64,000 nt of DNA, taken from assembly GCF_049276915.1 (NCBI RefSeq), contig NZ_JBASXK010000072.1, positions 1-64,000 of the forward strand, read 5' to 3'. The DNA comes from Aestuariivita sp049276915 (GTDB lineage: Bacteria; Pseudomonadota; Alphaproteobacteria; Rhodobacterales; Rhodobacteraceae). Below are positions 62,935-64,000 of this stretch, piece by piece (position 1 is the first letter of the stretch; every line of letters begins with the position of its first letter). The translations under genes were made by a program, and so were the position numbers. The notes below the pieces were generated by a model, which saw nothing but the letters and a program-made list of their open reading frames with translations, was not told the DNA's origin and searched no databases.

Positions 62935-63681
62935 TTAGTGATGTTCAAAAAGCGGGCCATGACCCGCAAACTGATCGTTGATGCCCATCGCGCGCAGCGC
63001 GTGCCAGTATGTGGCGGCGTTGATCGCCACGAAGGGTTTTCCATATTCCTTCTCAAGATCGACACAGAGCGCGCACATCGACAGGTTCGTCCCCACCTGC
63101 ACGAAGGCATCCACATCATCGCCGTCCATCTCGGCCACGTGTCGGCGCAGGTCCTCCTCCTGCACCTGGGCGATGGCCACGGGGCTTGAGCATTTCAGGC
63201 CGCGAAAGCGCACCACATCAAACCCGCAATCCTGGAAAAACAGGGTGACGTTCTTGTCCGACACCGGAAAATAGGGAGAGATCACCGCGATCCGTTTCGC
63301 CCCCGTCAGGTTCAGCGCCGCCTCGCAGGCGAAAGATCCCGCAGAGACCTGCAAACCGCAGTGATCGGACAGTTCCTGCATGCGCTTTTCCGATGGTGCG
63401 CGCCCGTCCCAGAACATCAGCGCCGACATGCCCATGATCAGGTAATCCGGCTCGGCGGTACTGCAGCGATCCACCGCGTCATACAACGTCGCTCCGATCG
63501 CATCGACAAGCGCGACGAAATCCTCGTCATTGGACACTTTCATGTTCGGCACAAAGATGCGGCCAAAGTGATTGGTCACGCCCGGAACACGGAAGTCATC
63601 CATGTCCGGCTGCACAATGGTGTTGGTCGAAGGAGCGACAACCGCAAACTTGCAGCGCCAGCCCCGTGCGTCTTTCGCCAT
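62935..63681 (-). CDS. Maleate isomerase/arylmalonate decarboxylase-like protein
   Basis: This 248-aa protein belongs to the Asp/Glu racemase superfamily branch that includes maleate isomerase and arylmalonate decarboxylase (FAVVAPSTNTIVQPDMDDF at the N-terminus). The two positions that carry catalytic cysteines in maleate isomerase look different: the first is in LIMGMSALMFW (~82-91) and the second reads VQVGTNLSM, with Gly197 before Thr-Asn. Chemistry may therefore differ. GGGAGG lies upstream of ATG 63681. It is the first gene of the TRAP-TAXI operon and divergent from a PEP mutase-family gene, so it likely acts on an imported dicarboxylate-like acid. Confidence 0.82.
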   Translation of the reverse strand: MAKDARGWRCKFAVVAPSTNTIVQPDMDDFRVPGVTNHFGRIFVPNMKVSNDEDFVALVDAIGATLYDAVDRCSTAEPDYLIMGMSALMFWDGRAPSEKRMQELSDHCGLQVSAGSFACEAALNLTGAKRIAVISPYFPVSDKNVTLFFQDCGFDVVRFRGLKCSSPVAIAQVQEEDLRRHVAEMDGDDVDAFVQVGTNLSMCALCVDLEKEYGKPFVAINAATYWHALRAMGINDQFAGHGPLFEHH

Positions 63682-63737
63682 AAGCCAACCTCCCGGCACT
63701 TTCCTTGAGGCATTTAGATATCTTGAATCTCGATCCG

Positions 63738-63765
63738 TCAAGAATTTGTCTGGACAAATTCTTGA
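63738..63765. promoter_or_regulatory. Perfect palindrome between divergent acid-catabolism genes
   Basis: TCAAGAATTTGTC (63738-63750) and GACAAATTCTTGA (63753-63765) are exact reverse complements with only TG between them. The centre TTTGTCTGGACAAA fits the TTGT...ACAA pattern of GntR-type (FCD) operators. It sits 56 bp upstream of the isomerase-like gene start and 93 bp upstream of the PEP mutase-family gene. Confidence 0.7.
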
Positions 63766-63858
63766 CCAACCCTGCGATTGCCCTCTATTCAGGCTGCATC
63801 AAATGCAGGCGCTACGGGGGTACAAACCGACCACCCCCCGTGCCAAGGGGGGTACAAA

Positions 63859-64000
63859 ATGGCCAATCCAAAGCTCAAACAGATGATTGAGGCGGGAGAG
63901 TTCATCACCGCCCCCGGCGTCTTCGACATGATTTCGACCCTTGTGGCCGACCGGATGGGGTTCCCCGCCTTGTACGTGACAGGCTATGGCGTTTCAGCCT
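63859..64000 (+). CDS. Isocitrate lyase/PEP mutase-family protein (partial)
   Basis: Only the first 47 residues lie in the window; the gene runs off the right edge. The sequence MANPKLKQMIEAGEFITAP, then VFDMISTLVADRMGFPALYV and TGYGVSA, matches the N-terminus of the PEP mutase/isocitrate lyase superfamily, which includes 2-methylisocitrate lyases, oxaloacetate decarboxylases and carboxyvinyl-carboxyphosphonate mutases. AGGGGGG lies six bases before the ATG. It faces away from the TRAP-TAXI operon and probably acts in the same acid catabolism. Confidence 0.85.
   Translation, partial: MANPKLKQMIEAGEFITAPGVFDMISTLVADRMGFPALYVTGYGVSA

Overview
The window looks like chromosomal DNA of a Rhodobacterales (Roseobacter-group) alphaproteobacterium. 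This rests on high G+C with uniform codon use, a GapR-type (DUF2312) nucleoid protein, CbiZ beside a B12 uptake operon, an acyl-CoA-type XRE regulator beside a symporter-kinase, an orphan FliM/FliN-like protein, and many high-affinity ABC and TRAP uptake systems. No insertion sequence, prophage, integrase or CRISPR array was seen. The species cannot be named from the sequence.

Layout. 0.1-4.8 kb: MsbA-like exporter, glycosyltransferase, YgfZ, a small conserved-looking protein and YebC. 4.8-6.7 kb: an unusual minus-strand cassette of a cytoplasmic papain-like protease, a small protein that duplicates the protease's C-terminal domain, and a chagasin-type cysteine protease inhibitor. 7.0-16.2 kb: two SLC13/RCK_C permeases, a divergent FAD dehydrogenase/SAF oxidoreductase pair with an operator-like inverted repeat, an EamA exporter, a YmdB-like phosphoesterase and gapR. 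16.3-24.9 kb: a cobalamin riboswitch and a ten-gene chain (btuB, btuF, btuC, btuD, cbiZ, a leaderless BtuF paralogue, exbB, two exbD, tonB), nearly all with stop/start overlaps. It forms a self-contained B12 uptake and salvage unit with its own energising complex. 25-28 kb: two small proteins and a persulfide/thiosulfate operon (MBL dioxygenase, two YeeE/YedE halves, a DUF442 sulfurtransferase). 27.9-33.9 kb: an orphan FliM/FliN-like protein, a symporter-histidine kinase, a small membrane protein, a receiver-only regulator and an XRE short-chain acyl regulator.

34.1-46.6 kb: a complete Liv-type uptake operon, a CocE/NonD hydrolase and a Dpp-type peptide uptake operon. 46.8-54.8 kb: an N-methylproline-demethylase-like flavoprotein, an alkaline-phosphatase-superfamily enzyme, an HSL-type esterase overlapping an acyl-CoA synthetase, and a second MsbA-like exporter. 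55-60 kb: tRNA-Gly, a tandem glycine riboswitch and gcvT-gcvH-gcvP, where gcvH appears to start at ATC. 60-64 kb: a TRAP-TAXI transporter operon led by an Asp/Glu-racemase-superfamily enzyme, divergent from a truncated PEP mutase/isocitrate lyase family gene, with a perfect 13-bp-arm palindrome between them.

The most unusual candidate is the protease / duplicated domain / inhibitor cassette at 4808-6703. Other points worth checking are the gcvH start codon, the leaderless BtuF paralogue next to CbiZ, the ribosome-site hairpin in the btuB leader, the two palindromic operator candidates and a dispersed intergenic repeat.
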